From contig NZ_CP197465.1 in NCBI RefSeq assembly GCF_052180275.1, positions 2,852,001 to 2,916,000 on the forward strand: a stretch of DNA of 64,000 bases. Reading direction: 5' to 3'. Positions within the stretch are counted from its first letter, which is position 1. The number at the start of each line of letters is the position of its first letter. The stretch is from Kumtagia sp052180275 (lineage in GTDB: Bacteria > Pseudomonadota > Alphaproteobacteria > Rhizobiales > Rhizobiaceae). A program made the position numbers and the translations under genes. The notes beneath the pieces were generated by a model. It was not told where the DNA came from. It was given only the letters and a program-made list of their open reading frames with translations, and ran no database searches. This document shows positions 14,952 through 23,690 of the stretch, piece by piece.

Positions 14952-16280
14952 ATGTCCAACCGTTTGAAAGTCACGCCGAACGATCTCAGCGCCTTCTGGA
15001 TGGGGTTCACGCCCAACCGCCAGTTCAAGAAGCAGCCGCGCATCGTCGTCTCCGCCAAGGACATGCACTATCAGTCCTCCGATGGCAGGCAGATCCTCGA
15101 CGGTGCGGCCGGCCTGTGGTGCGTCAATGCCGGCCACTGCCGGCCCAAGATCACCGAGGCGATCCAGGAGCAGGCCGCCAATCTCGATTTCGCCCCGACC
15201 TTCCAGTTCGGCCATCCGCTTGTCTTCGAGCTTGCCAACCGCCTTGTCGACATCGCGCCGGCCGGGCTCGAGCATGTCATGTTCACCAATTCCGGCTCGG
15301 AATCGGTCGATACCGCGCTGAAGACGGCCATCGCCTATCACCGCGCCAAGGGCGACGGCTCGCGCTTCCGCCTCATCGGCCGCGAGCGCGGCTATCACGG
15401 CGTCAATTTCGGCGGCATCTCGGTGGGCGGCATCGTTCCCAACCGGAAAATGTTCGGCACGATGCTGACCGGCGTCGACCACCTGCAGCATACGCACAAT
15501 CTCGCCAAGAACGCTTACACAAAGGGCGAACCGGAACATGGCGTGGAACTCGCCGACGAACTGGAGCGCATCGTCGGCCTGCACGACGCCTCGACCATCG
15601 CCGCCGTCATCGTCGAGCCTGTGGCCGGCTCCACCGGCGTTCTCATCCCGCCGAAAGGCTATCTGAAGCGCCTGCGCGAGATCTGCACGAAGCACGGCAT
15701 CCTGCTGATCTTCGACGAGGTCATCACCGGCTACGGCCGCCTCGGCACGCCGTTCGCCGCCGATTATTTCGGCGTGACGCCGGACATCATGGTGACCGCC
15801 AAGGGCCTGACCAACGGCGTCATCCCGATGGGCGCCGTGTTCGTCACCAAGGCGATCCACGACGCCTTCATGAACGGGCCGGAGCACATCATCGAGTTCT
15901 TCCATGGCTACACCTATTCGGGCAACCCGATCGCGTCGGCCGCCGCCCTCGGCACGCTCGACACCTACAAGGATGAGGGCCTGCTGACGCGCGGCGCCGA
16001 ACTCGCGCCCTATTGGGAAGAGGCGGTGCATTCGCTGAAGGGCGAGCCGAACGTCATCGACGTCCGCAATATCGGCCTGATCGGCGCGGTCGAGATGTCG
16101 CCGATCCCCGGCGAGCCGGGCAAGCGCGGCTTCAACTCGATCATCCGCGCCTTCGAGCACGGCGCGATGCTGCGTATCACCGGCGACATCATCGCGCTCT
16201 CGCCGCCACTTATCATCACCAAGGGCCAGATCGACGAACTGATCGACCACGTCCGCGACACGATTAGGGCCGTGGCGTGA
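14952..16280 (+). CDS. Class III aminotransferase, probably beta-alanine (omega-amino acid):pyruvate transaminase
   Basis: 442-residue PLP enzyme. The substrate-side motif AAGLWCVNAGHCRPKI is typical of omega-amino-acid:pyruvate transaminases. The cofactor region has FTNSGSESVDTALKTAIAYH, LLIFDEVITGYGRLG (Asp for the pyridine N) and VTAKGLTNGVIPMG (Schiff-base Lys). In this neighbourhood it would convert the beta-alanine released from uracil to malonic semialdehyde. ATG 14952 is preferred over TTG 14946. The next gene overlaps its stop codon. Control by RutR is likely. Confidence 0.9.
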   Translation: MSNRLKVTPNDLSAFWMGFTPNRQFKKQPRIVVSAKDMHYQSSDGRQILDGAAGLWCVNAGHCRPKITEAIQEQAANLDFAPTFQFGHPLVFELANRLVDIAPAGLEHVMFTNSGSESVDTALKTAIAYHRAKGDGSRFRLIGRERGYHGVNFGGISVGGIVPNRKMFGTMLTGVDHLQHTHNLAKNAYTKGEPEHGVELADELERIVGLHDASTIAAVIVEPVAGSTGVLIPPKGYLKRLREICTKHGILLIFDEVITGYGRLGTPFAADYFGVTPDIMVTAKGLTNGVIPMGAVFVTKAIHDAFMNGPEHIIEFFHGYTYSGNPIASAAALGTLDTYKDEGLLTRGAELAPYWEEAVHSLKGEPNVIDVRNIGLIGAVEMSPIPGEPGKRGFNSIIRAFEHGAMLRITGDIIALSPPLIITKGQIDELIDHVRDTIRAVA

Positions 16281-16576
16281 CCTACCAGGCGCGGCAGCAG
16301 GCGACAGCCACGAAGCTGATGGAGGACGACAAGGTGCGCGTCACGCGCTGGGATTTCGATCCCGGCGCCGAGACGCGATGGCACCGCCACGAGATGGATT
16401 ATGTGGTCACCACGCTGACGCCGTGCAGCTTCCTGCTGGAGGAACCCGGCGGCGGCACGCGGCGTGTCGACATGGAGGCTGGATCGGTCTATCGGCGTGA
16501 CGAGGGCGTGGAGCACAATGTCGTCAACGGCGGCGACCAGCCCATGTCGTTCATCGAAGTCGAACTGAAAGCATGA
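16277..16576 (+). CDS. Small cupin-domain protein
   Basis: 99-residue single-domain cupin. WHRHEMDYVVTTL gives the first metal-binding His motif and RRDEGVEHNVVNGG the second. GTG 16277 overlaps the aminotransferase stop (GTGA), so translation is coupled. It sits between two enzymes of beta-alanine formation and use. Its substrate is unknown; an accessory role in handling a pathway intermediate is only a guess. Confidence 0.8.
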   Translation: MTYQARQQATATKLMEDDKVRVTRWDFDPGAETRWHRHEMDYVVTTLTPCSFLLEEPGGGTRRVDMEAGSVYRRDEGVEHNVVNGGDQPMSFIEVELKA

Positions 16577-16586
16577 AGGCAACTTG

Positions 16587-17837
16587 ATGGCAGCCCCCGG
16601 CGAGAATCTGCGAATCAATCCAGAGCGTTTGTGGGATTCGCTCATGGAAATGGCGAAGATCGGCCCCGGCGTCGCCGGCGGCAACAACCGCCAGACGGTG
16701 ACCGACGAGGACGGCGAGGGCCGGCATCTGTTCAAGCGCTGGTGTGACGCCGCCGGGCTGGAAATGGGCGTCGACGAGATGGGCACCATGTTCGCCCGCC
16801 GCGAAGGGGAAGACCCCAGCCTGCCGCCGGTCTATGTCGGCAGCCACCTCGACACCCAGCCGACCGGCGGAAAATTCGACGGCGTGCTCGGCGTGCTCGG
16901 CGGGCTTGAGGTTATCCGCACGCTCAACGACCTCGGCATCAAGACGAAACATCCGATCGTCGTGACCAACTGGACGAACGAGGAGGGCGCGCGCTTTGCC
17001 CCGGCGATGATGGCGTCCGGCGTGTTCGCCGGCGTGCTCGACCAGGCCGACGTCTACGAACACACCGACCGCAACGGCAAGAAATTCGGCGAGGAGCTGG
17101 AGCGCATCGGCTGGAAGGGCGACGAAAAGGTCGGCGACCGGAAGATCCACGCCTTCTTCGAACTGCATATCGAGCAGGGGCCGATCCTTGAGGACGAAGG
17201 CATCGACATCGGCGTGGTGACCCACGGCCAGGGCCTGAAATGGCTGCAGGTGACGCTGACCGGCAAGGAGGCGCATACCGGCTCCACCCCGATGCCGAAG
17301 CGCCGCAACGCCGGCCTCGGCATGGCGCGCGTCACCGAACTGGTGCACGAGGTGGCGATGGACTACCAGCCGGACGCGGTCGGCGCGATCGGCCACATGG
17401 AAGTCTACCCCTGCTCGCGCAACATCATCGCCGGAAAAACTGTCTTCACCATCGACATCCGCTCGCCGGAGAAGGAAGTGCTGGACGCCATGGACGGGCG
17501 CATCCGCGAAGGCATCGAATTGATCTGCGAGGCGCTCGACATCAAATTCGAGATCCAGCAGGTCGGCCATTTCGACCCCGTCACCTTCGACGAGAACTGC
17601 GTGAAGGCGGTGCGCGACGCCGCCGAGCGGCTCGGCTACAGCCATCGCAACATCGTGTCGGGCGCCGGCCACGATGCGTGCTGGATCAACCGCGTCGCGC
17701 CGACGGCGATGGTCATGTGCCCATGCGTCGATGGGCTGTCGCACAACGAGGCTGAGGACATTTCCAAGGAATGGGCCGCCGCCGGGGCGGACGTGCTGTT
17801 CCACGCGGTGGTGGAAACGGCGGGGATTGTCACGTGA
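16587..17837 (+). CDS. Zn-dependent M20-family amidohydrolase, probable beta-ureidopropionase
   Basis: 416 residues of the hydantoinase/carbamoylase M20 family. Metal ligands are seen in VGSHLDTQPTGGKFDGVLG (His, Asp), TNWTNEEGARFAPAMM (Glu-Glu) and ELHIEQGPILE (His), with a late SHNEAEDIS His. It would hydrolyse N-carbamoyl-beta-alanine to beta-alanine, CO2 and ammonia, the last step of reductive uracil breakdown. The start is ATG 16587, ten bases after the cupin gene. A hairpin at 17864 closes the operon. Confidence 0.88.
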   Translation: MAAPGENLRINPERLWDSLMEMAKIGPGVAGGNNRQTVTDEDGEGRHLFKRWCDAAGLEMGVDEMGTMFARREGEDPSLPPVYVGSHLDTQPTGGKFDGVLGVLGGLEVIRTLNDLGIKTKHPIVVTNWTNEEGARFAPAMMASGVFAGVLDQADVYEHTDRNGKKFGEELERIGWKGDEKVGDRKIHAFFELHIEQGPILEDEGIDIGVVTHGQGLKWLQVTLTGKEAHTGSTPMPKRRNAGLGMARVTELVHEVAMDYQPDAVGAIGHMEVYPCSRNIIAGKTVFTIDIRSPEKEVLDAMDGRIREGIELICEALDIKFEIQQVGHFDPVTFDENCVKAVRDAAERLGYSHRNIVSGAGHDACWINRVAPTAMVMCPCVDGLSHNEAEDISKEWAAAGADVLFHAVVETAGIVT

Positions 17838-17863
17838 CGCTGCGCATCGGCTGAGCAACGCAA

Positions 17864-17887
17864 AACGGCGCGGTTTCCCGCGCCGTT
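17864..17887 (+). terminator. Hairpin after the beta-ureidopropionase-like gene
   Basis: AACGGCGCGG pairs with CCGCGCCGTT across four bases, 26 bases after the stop, with a short T-rich stretch (GATGGTTTTG) behind it. Confidence 0.65.
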
Positions 17888-17962
17888 GATGGTTTTGCTG
17901 ACAGGTGGCAGTGCTGCCGGCGCGCCTGTTGACTGACAGGAGGCGCCGGACGGGCGGGAGGG

Positions 17963-18202
17963 CTACTTGTCCTTCTCGTCTTCATCGCTTTCGGACTTTT
18001 CGTCCTCGCTTTCGGCGTCGTCGGCTTCCTCGTCAGTCTCGGCCTCCTCGTCGGCCTCGGCAACGATTTCTTCTTCAGCCACATCGGTTTCGGCTTGTTC
18101 GACGGCCTCGCCGGCTTCAATCTCCGGCTGGGCGGCCGCGAGAATTTCCTCGGACGCGGCCGGGGAAGGGGTTTCTTCGTGAACGTTGGTTTCTTCGGTC
18201 AT
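17963..18202 (-). CDS. Small, extremely acidic low-complexity protein
   Basis: 79 residues, more than a third of them Glu or Asp, with Ala, Ser and a few Val. It has no hydrophobic segment, no Cys and only a few basic residues at the very end (DEKDK), and should be disordered. A good GGAGG ribosome site lies at the right distance, which supports translation. The function is unknown; the opposite strand also has an open but Ser-rich frame that I regard as a shadow. Confidence 0.5.
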   Translation of the reverse strand: MTEETNVHEETPSPAASEEILAAAQPEIEAGEAVEQAETDVAEEEIVAEADEEAETDEEADDAESEDEKSESDEDEKDK

Positions 18203-18292
18203 TTCGGCCTCCGGAAAAGGGTTGCGGAAATGACCCTATGGCCGTGCCATGAATGGGCGGTGACGCTCGCGCGACGGCTCGATGTCCTGTCG

Positions 18293-18697
18293 ATGACGGT
18301 TTTGCACACGGCCGCGCTGCGCGCGCTGGCGCTGGCAGTCGTGGCACTTGCCATGCAGGCGCCGCCAGCGGCAGCAGCCGAACCGCTTGTCATCGCCGGC
18401 AACTACGGCAACGAGGCCGGATGCCGGACGGCTGCCGGCGGGGTCGCCGACAGTGAGGACCTGCTGATGCTGACGCCGCGCGAGGTCGGCACATATGCGA
18501 CGCTGTGCAGCTTCGTCCAGCTCCTTCCCGGCGGCGATGTTGACCTCGTCGCGACGGTCACATGCGGACATGAGGGCGAGGACCTCATTACGCTCGGCAT
18601 GATGCGCCTGCGCAGGGAAACGGATCGCGACGCCTTCACGATCTACGACGAGCAGGGGGATTCTTGGGGAACGGTCGAGCGCTGCAAGGCGCCCTGA
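18293..18697 (+). CDS. Secreted hypothetical protein
   Basis: 134 residues from ATG 18293; an earlier in-frame ATG at 18230 would add an unlikely leader. The signal peptide ends about PPAAAAEP. The mature part has three cysteines (AGCRTAAGG, ATLCSFVQ, VTCGHEG) and a fourth near the end (ERCKAP), which could make two disulfides. It is convergent with the cupin gene, with only three bases between stops. I do not recognise the family. Confidence 0.6.
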   Translation: MTVLHTAALRALALAVVALAMQAPPAAAAEPLVIAGNYGNEAGCRTAAGGVADSEDLLMLTPREVGTYATLCSFVQLLPGGDVDLVATVTCGHEGEDLITLGMMRLRRETDRDAFTIYDEQGDSWGTVERCKAP

Positions 18698-18700
18698 ACC

Positions 18701-19129
18701 TCAAATGGCTGGCGCCTCGGCCGGCACGCGAGCGTCGAGATGCGGAAGCAGCACGACGCTCTCCTGCTCGTTCGGATCAGTGCGGGCGATCACCGCCGAG
18801 GCCGGTTCGTTCGACAGATTGGCTGGCAGGTGCGGCACCCCGGCCGGGATGTAGAACAGGTCGCCGGCGCGCGCGACCAGCACATTCTCCAGTTCGTCGC
18901 CGAACCAGGTGTGGACCTCGCCGGACAGCACGTAGATCGCGGTCTCGTGGCTTTCATGCATATGCGCCTTGGCGCGGCCGCCCGGTGGCACCGTCAGCAG
19001 ATGCATGCAGATGCCTTGCGAGCCGACCGTCTCGCGGGCGATGCCGGCGAGATAACGAAAACCCTGCTTGCCGTCGTAACTCTCTTCAGCCCGCAGCAGG
19101 CGGCATGTCGGCTTCGATCCCTCTTCCAT
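18701..19129 (-). CDS. Cupin-domain protein
   Basis: 142-residue single cupin. AKAHMHESHETAIYVLSGEV is the first metal motif and GDLFYIPAGVPHLPAN the second. The start is set at the ATG behind GGAGACGAAA; a TTG 15 bases upstream is the alternative. It is transcribed away from the ABC transporter operon. It resembles small cupins with possible isomerase or sensing roles; no substrate can be named. Confidence 0.82.
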   Translation of the reverse strand: MEEGSKPTCRLLRAEESYDGKQGFRYLAGIARETVGSQGICMHLLTVPPGGRAKAHMHESHETAIYVLSGEVHTWFGDELENVLVARAGDLFYIPAGVPHLPANLSNEPASAVIARTDPNEQESVVLLPHLDARVPAEAPAI

Positions 19130-19253
19130 TTTCGTCTCCGGCAAGCCCTGTCCAGCGAATGATGACGATCAGGGTGCAAATTGATGTTCATACGGCATCA
19201 GCGACAGCCTGCCGCTCTTGAAGCTATCGTGGCGTGTGCAACAAGATGATTTC

Positions 19254-20036
19254 ATGAATACTGCAGTCGTTTCCGCCAGCGGCCTGTCGCTTACCTTCCA
19301 GACCAATGACGGTCCGGTCAACGCCCTGTCCGACGTCGATCTCTCGATCGGCAAGGGCGAGTTCGTGTCCTTCATCGGCCCCTCCGGCTGCGGCAAGACG
19401 ACGTTTTTGCGCGTCATCGCCGACCTGGAAAAGCCCACCGCCGGCAAGATCCTCGTCAACGGCATGACTGCCGAGCAGGCGCGCGAAAAACGCGCCTATG
19501 GCTACGTCTTCCAGGCGGCGGCGCTGTTTCCGTGGCGCACCATCGAAAACAACGTCGCGCTGCCGCTGGAGATCATGGGCATCTCAAGAGCCGAGCAGCG
19601 CGAGCGGGTGAAGCGCACACTCGACCTCGTCAATCTTTCCGGCTTCGAGAAAAAATACCCCTGGCAGCTTTCCGGCGGCATGCAGCAGCGCGCCTCGATC
19701 GCCCGGGCGCTCGCCTTCGACGCCGACCTGCTGTTGATGGATGAGCCGTTCGGCGCGCTGGACGAGATCGTGCGCGACCATCTGAACAAGCAACTTCTGG
19801 AACTGTGGGCGCGCACCACCAAGACCATCTGCTTCGTCACCCACTCCATCCCCGAGGCCGTCTATCTCTCCACCCGCATCGTCGTCATGTCGCCGCGGCC
19901 AGGCAGGGTGACTGACGTCATCGAATCGACTTTGCCAAAGGAGCGCCCGCTGCACATCCGCGAGACGCCGGAGTTTCTGGAGATCGCGGCACGGGTGCGG
20001 GATGGGTTGCGGGCGGGGCATAGTTATGAGGATTAG
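19254..20036 (+). CDS. ABC transporter ATP-binding protein (nitrate/taurine/NMT1-type importer)
   Basis: 260 residues. Walker A is GPSGCGKTTFLR, the Q-loop GYVFQAAALFPWRT, the signature LSGGMQQRASIARAL and Walker B LLLMDEPFGALDE, with the FVTHSIPEAVYLS switch of the SsuB/TauB/NrtD class. It powers import by the two permeases and the periplasmic protein encoded downstream. Given its place beside pyrimidine catabolic genes, the substrate is probably a pyrimidine or related heterocycle. Confidence 0.92.
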   Translation: MNTAVVSASGLSLTFQTNDGPVNALSDVDLSIGKGEFVSFIGPSGCGKTTFLRVIADLEKPTAGKILVNGMTAEQAREKRAYGYVFQAAALFPWRTIENNVALPLEIMGISRAEQRERVKRTLDLVNLSGFEKKYPWQLSGGMQQRASIARALAFDADLLLMDEPFGALDEIVRDHLNKQLLELWARTTKTICFVTHSIPEAVYLSTRIVVMSPRPGRVTDVIESTLPKERPLHIRETPEFLEIAARVRDGLRAGHSYED

Positions 20037-20090
20037 TTTGTCGCTTTCCCAGTCTTCATCAGGCATCGCTTCGCTCCGCCCCGCGATAGC

Positions 20091-20299
20091 GCCAAGCTGG
20101 AACACCCCTCATCCGTCTCGCCCTTCGGGCTCGACACCTTCTCCCACAAGGGGAGAAGGTGGAGCGCTGCGCTTACGTCTCGACCAATCGTCAACGTTGG
20201 AGATTTGCAGAGGCGGCAAGTCCAGGCTCCGACCTTCTCCCCTTGTGGGAGAAGGTGGCCGAGCGGAGCGAGGTCGGATGAGGGGTGTTCCAGCTTGGC
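20091..20299. repeat. 209-bp palindromic repeat inside the ABC transporter operon
   Basis: Perfect 25-bp terminal inverted arms (20091-20115 and 20275-20299; they begin GCCAAGCTGGAACACCCCTC). Nested inside are two inverted 25-bp blocks containing CTTCTCCCACAAGGGGAGAA (20136-20160 and 20232-20256). The block sequence is a familiar rhizobial intergenic repeat. It separates the ATPase gene from the first permease gene and could attenuate read-through. Confidence 0.9.
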
Positions 20300-20363
20300 A
20301 ATTCCGTAGACTTTGCGAACCTCGGCCCGTCAAGAGGCGTACGCCGACGGCCAAGGTGGCCGA

Positions 20364-21245
20364 ATGACCGACCGCCTCAGTGACAAGATCATCCCCGTCA
20401 CCACGATCCTGCTCGGGCTGATCGTCGTCTGGTACATCGGCGCGGTGGCTATGAACGCGCCGTTCCAGCGCGATCTCGACCGGCGAGGGAATGTCACGCG
20501 CACCACGCTGGAGTTCGTGCAGGCGACCCTGTCCCAGCCAAAACCGACGCTTCCCGCCCCGCATCAGGTCGCGGCCAATTTCTTCGAGAACACGTTCCTG
20601 CGAAAAATCACCAGCAACCGCAGCCTCGTCTACCATTCCTGGGTGACGCTCTCCTCGACGCTGGTCGGTTTCCTGTTCGGCACTGCGCTCGGCATCGCCA
20701 TCGCCGTTGGCATCGTGCATCTGAAATCGCTGGACCGAAGCCTGATGCCGTGGATCATCGCCTCGCAGACGATTCCCATCCTCGCCATCGCGCCGATGAT
20801 CATCGTCGTGCTGGCGGCGGTGAACGTCACCGGGCTGATCCCCAAGGCGATGATCTCGACCTATCTGTCGTTCTTCCCGGTCGCCGTTGGCATGGTGAAG
20901 GGGCTGCGCTCGCCCGAAATCATGCATCTCGACCTGATGCGCACCTATTTCGCCAGCCCGTCGCAAATCTTCTGGAAACTCAGGGCGCCGGCTTCCGTGC
21001 CGTTTCTGTTCGCTTCGATGAAGGTGGCGGTGGCGGCGAGCCTTGTCGGCGCCATCGTCGGCGAACTGCCGACCGGCGCGGTGGCCGGCATCGGCTCGAA
21101 GCTCCTGGCCGGCGCTTATTACAGCCAGACCATCGACATCTGGGCAGCACTTGTGGCCGGTTCGGTGGTGGCGGTGCTGCTGGTGGCGCTGGTCGCACTT
21201 GCGGGCCGCATCGTCGAGCGCGCGATGGGAGCGCGGCCGGTATGA
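20364..21245 (+). CDS. ABC transporter permease (first of two)
   Basis: 293 residues with about six membrane segments and an SsuC/TauC-type core: the coupling-helix region is SPEIMHLDLMRTYFASPSQI followed by FWKLRAPASVPFLFASMKVA. An N-terminal segment anchors a roughly 60-residue loop before the core. ATG 20364 was chosen because residues upstream come from the palindromic repeat. It forms the channel with the permease at 21412. Confidence 0.9.
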   Translation: MTDRLSDKIIPVTTILLGLIVVWYIGAVAMNAPFQRDLDRRGNVTRTTLEFVQATLSQPKPTLPAPHQVAANFFENTFLRKITSNRSLVYHSWVTLSSTLVGFLFGTALGIAIAVGIVHLKSLDRSLMPWIIASQTIPILAIAPMIIVVLAAVNVTGLIPKAMISTYLSFFPVAVGMVKGLRSPEIMHLDLMRTYFASPSQIFWKLRAPASVPFLFASMKVAVAASLVGAIVGELPTGAVAGIGSKLLAGAYYSQTIDIWAALVAGSVVAVLLVALVALAGRIVERAMGARPV

Positions 21246-21281
21246 GGCGCATTGGCGACGGACACCGGCGTGGCATGCGGC

Positions 21282-21384
21282 TGTGGACCCCCACCCCTAA
21301 CCCCTCCCCACAAGGCGGAGGGGGATTCGGAAGCGTCGGCGCCAAGTCCCCCTCCTCCTTGTGGGGAGGGGTTAGGAGTCCACA
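21282..21384. repeat. 103-bp palindromic repeat between the two permease genes
   Basis: The ends are TGTGGAC and GTCCACA. Inner arms CCCTAACCCCTCCCCACAAG and its complement surround a short loop. This is a different repeat family from that at 20091, so two unrelated palindromes interrupt this operon. Confidence 0.85.
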
Positions 21385-21411
21385 GTCGTCCACTCGGGAA
21401 GGCTTGCCGGC

Positions 21412-22560
21412 ATGAGGTGGTTCACGCCGTCTTGGCAGGTGTTGCTTGTCGTCCTGCTCTGCATCCTGGCCGCTCTGCTCGGCCCGATCACAGCGACCGA
21501 GGCCGGCGTCCCTTTGGGTTCGGCTGCCGGCTATCCGTTCGCCGACGCAAGAATCTTCATCTTCGATCTCATCCTCGCCGCAGGCGTGATCTCTATGATG
21601 CGCGTCCCACCGCTTGCCGCGGCTTTCGTCTTGTTCATCGGCGCGCACGCCGCTGCCTGGCTGTTGCTCTCAGGGCTCGCGGGCTCGGAAGGCACGGCGC
21701 GTACGCCGTTCTATCTTCTGATGGCAGCCGCGTGGCTGCTCGCCTGGCGCTGCGTAACCCTGCTCTCCAGCCTGCAGCCGGCGGCGCGCCGGGCTCAAAT
21801 CCTGCTCCGATTGGCCATCCCCGCCATCTTCGGCCTGTGGCTGCTGGTCATCTGGGAGGCGATCACGCGCGGTGCAGGCATCCCCTTCATCCTCCTGCCG
21901 CCGCCGTCGGCAGTCGGCGCGCGCATCGCCAGTTCGTTGCCGATCCTCGCCGCCGACGTGCAGCAGACCATCTTCAAGGCAGCCCTTGCCGGCTACGCGA
22001 TGGGCTGTGCGGCGGGTTTCGTCACCGCGATCCTCGCCGACCGTTTCCTGTTCCTGCGCCGCGGTCTGATGCCGATCGGCAACATGGTGTCGGCGCTGCC
22101 GATCATCGGCGTGGCGCCGATCATGGTCATGTGGTTCGGCTTCGGCTGGGAATCGAAGGCTGCGGTGGTCGTCATCATGACTTTTTTCCCGATGCTGGTG
22201 AACACGGTCGCCGGGCTGGCGGCCAGCGGCCATATGGAGCGCGACCTGATGCGCACCTATGCGTCCTCCTACTGGCAGACGCTGTTCAAGCTGCGCCTGC
22301 CGGCCGCGGCGCCCTTCATCTTCAATGCGCTGAAGATCAACTCGACGCTGGCCCTCATCGGCGCCATCGTCGCCGAATTCTTCGGCACGCCCGTCGTCGG
22401 CATGGGGTTCCGCATCTCCACCGAGGTGGGGCGCATGAACATCGACATGGTGTGGGCCGAAATCGCGGTTGCGGCGCTCGCGGGTTCGGTCTTCTATGGC
22501 GTGGTCGCCCTGTTCGAGAGGGCCGCCACGTTTTGGCATCCGTCTGTCCGTGGTGGATAG
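21412..22560 (+). CDS. ABC transporter permease (second of two), with long membrane N-terminus
   Basis: 382 residues. Residues 1-120 hold about four extra hydrophobic helices not needed for the fold; residues 130-382 are the usual permease core with HMERDLMRTYASSYWQTLFK and LRLPAAAPFIFNALKINSTL. It pairs with the product of 20364. The N-terminal extension is longer than in most SsuC-type permeases. Confidence 0.9.
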   Translation: MRWFTPSWQVLLVVLLCILAALLGPITATEAGVPLGSAAGYPFADARIFIFDLILAAGVISMMRVPPLAAAFVLFIGAHAAAWLLLSGLAGSEGTARTPFYLLMAAAWLLAWRCVTLLSSLQPAARRAQILLRLAIPAIFGLWLLVIWEAITRGAGIPFILLPPPSAVGARIASSLPILAADVQQTIFKAALAGYAMGCAAGFVTAILADRFLFLRRGLMPIGNMVSALPIIGVAPIMVMWFGFGWESKAAVVVIMTFFPMLVNTVAGLAASGHMERDLMRTYASSYWQTLFKLRLPAAAPFIFNALKINSTLALIGAIVAEFFGTPVVGMGFRISTEVGRMNIDMVWAEIAVAALAGSVFYGVVALFERAATFWHPSVRGG

Positions 22561-22582
22561 ACTTATCCAGAGGGTAGAAAAA

Positions 22583-23554
22583 ATGAAAAGAACGATCGTT
22601 TCTCTGCTTGCCGGCGCGATGTCGCTGGCGGCCGCCCAGGCGCTCGCCGCCGACGCGGTGACGCTGCAGCTCAAATGGGTGACGCAGGCGCAGTTTGGCG
22701 GCTATTACGTCGCCAAGGAAAAGGGTTTTTATGAGGAGGAAGGCCTCGACGTCACCATCAAGCCGGGCGGTCCGGATATCGCGCCGGAGCAGGTGATCGC
22801 CGGCGGCGGCGCCGACGTCATCGTCGACTGGATGGGTGGGGCGCTGGCAGCGCGTGAAAAGGGCGTGCCGCTGGTCAACATCGCTCAGCCGTTCAAGAAG
22901 GCCGGCATGGAACTGGTCTGCCCGAAGGACGGGCCGGTCAAGACCGAAGCCGACTTCAAGGGCCATACGCTCGGCGTCTGGTTCTTCGGCAACGAATATC
23001 CGTTCTACGCCTGGATGAACAAGCTCGGCCTGCCGACCGAAGGCGGAGCGGACGGCGTTACCGTGCTAAAACAGTCGTTCGACGTGCAGCCGCTGATCCA
23101 GAAGCAGGCCGACTGCATCTCGGTCATGACCTACAACGAATACTGGCAGCTGATCGACGCCGGCTACAAGCCGGAGGACCTGATCGTCTTCAATTACACG
23201 GCGATGGGCAACGACCTGCTCGAGGACGGCCTCTACGCCATGGAGGACAAGCTCAAGGACCCGGCCTTCGAGAACAAGATGGTGCGTTTCGTGCGCGCTT
23301 CGATGAAGGGCTGGAAATATGCCGTCGACAATCCGGACGAAGCGGCGGGCATCGTGGTCGAAGCCGGCGGCCAGGACGAGAACCACCAGAAGCGCATGAT
23401 GGGCGAGGTGGCAAAACTCATCGACAATGCCGACGGCAAGCTGATCGAGGCAGCCTACAAGCGCACCGCCGACGCCCTGCTGGCCCAGAAGATCATCACC
23501 AAGGAGCCTTCCGGCGCCTGGACGGCTGCGATCACGGACAAGGCGATCAAGTAA
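22583..23554 (+). CDS. ABC transporter substrate-binding protein (NMT1/THI5-like)
   Basis: 323-residue periplasmic protein with a signal peptide ending AQALA-AD. The start of the mature part (VTLQLKWVTQAQFGGYYVAK) and GFYEEEGLDVTIKPGG are classic for the NMT1/THI5-like family, which binds pyrimidine, sulfonate or thiamine-precursor ligands. Acidic and aromatic residues in FGNEYPFYAWMNK could line the pocket. It is the last gene of the four-gene importer. Confidence 0.92.
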   Translation: MKRTIVSLLAGAMSLAAAQALAADAVTLQLKWVTQAQFGGYYVAKEKGFYEEEGLDVTIKPGGPDIAPEQVIAGGGADVIVDWMGGALAAREKGVPLVNIAQPFKKAGMELVCPKDGPVKTEADFKGHTLGVWFFGNEYPFYAWMNKLGLPTEGGADGVTVLKQSFDVQPLIQKQADCISVMTYNEYWQLIDAGYKPEDLIVFNYTAMGNDLLEDGLYAMEDKLKDPAFENKMVRFVRASMKGWKYAVDNPDEAAGIVVEAGGQDENHQKRMMGEVAKLIDNADGKLIEAAYKRTADALLAQKIITKEPSGAWTAAITDKAIK

Positions 23555-23581
23555 GCTCGACTGGTTTCACGCAAGATCAGG

Positions 23582-23603
23582 AAGGGGCGGGCGACCGCCC
23601 CTT
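23582..23603 (+). terminator. Hairpin after the substrate-binding protein gene
   Basis: AAGGGGCGG pairs with CCGCCCCTT across a four-base loop, about 27 bases downstream of the stop. No clear T run follows. Confidence 0.55.
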
Positions 23604-23667
23604 CTCCATAGCAAAATGCCGGATTCGGTGTTGGCTACGTCCTGAATCCTTATTGGAGCACTCTTGA

Positions 23668-23690
23668 TATGCCACCTTAATGGTGGCATA
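23668..23690. promoter_or_regulatory. Operator palindrome of the mqsRA operon
   Basis: Perfect arms TATGCCACC and GGTGGCATA with a five-base centre, ending on the base before the mqsR start codon. E. coli MqsA binds a related palindrome in its own promoter, so this is the likely autoregulatory site. Confidence 0.7.
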
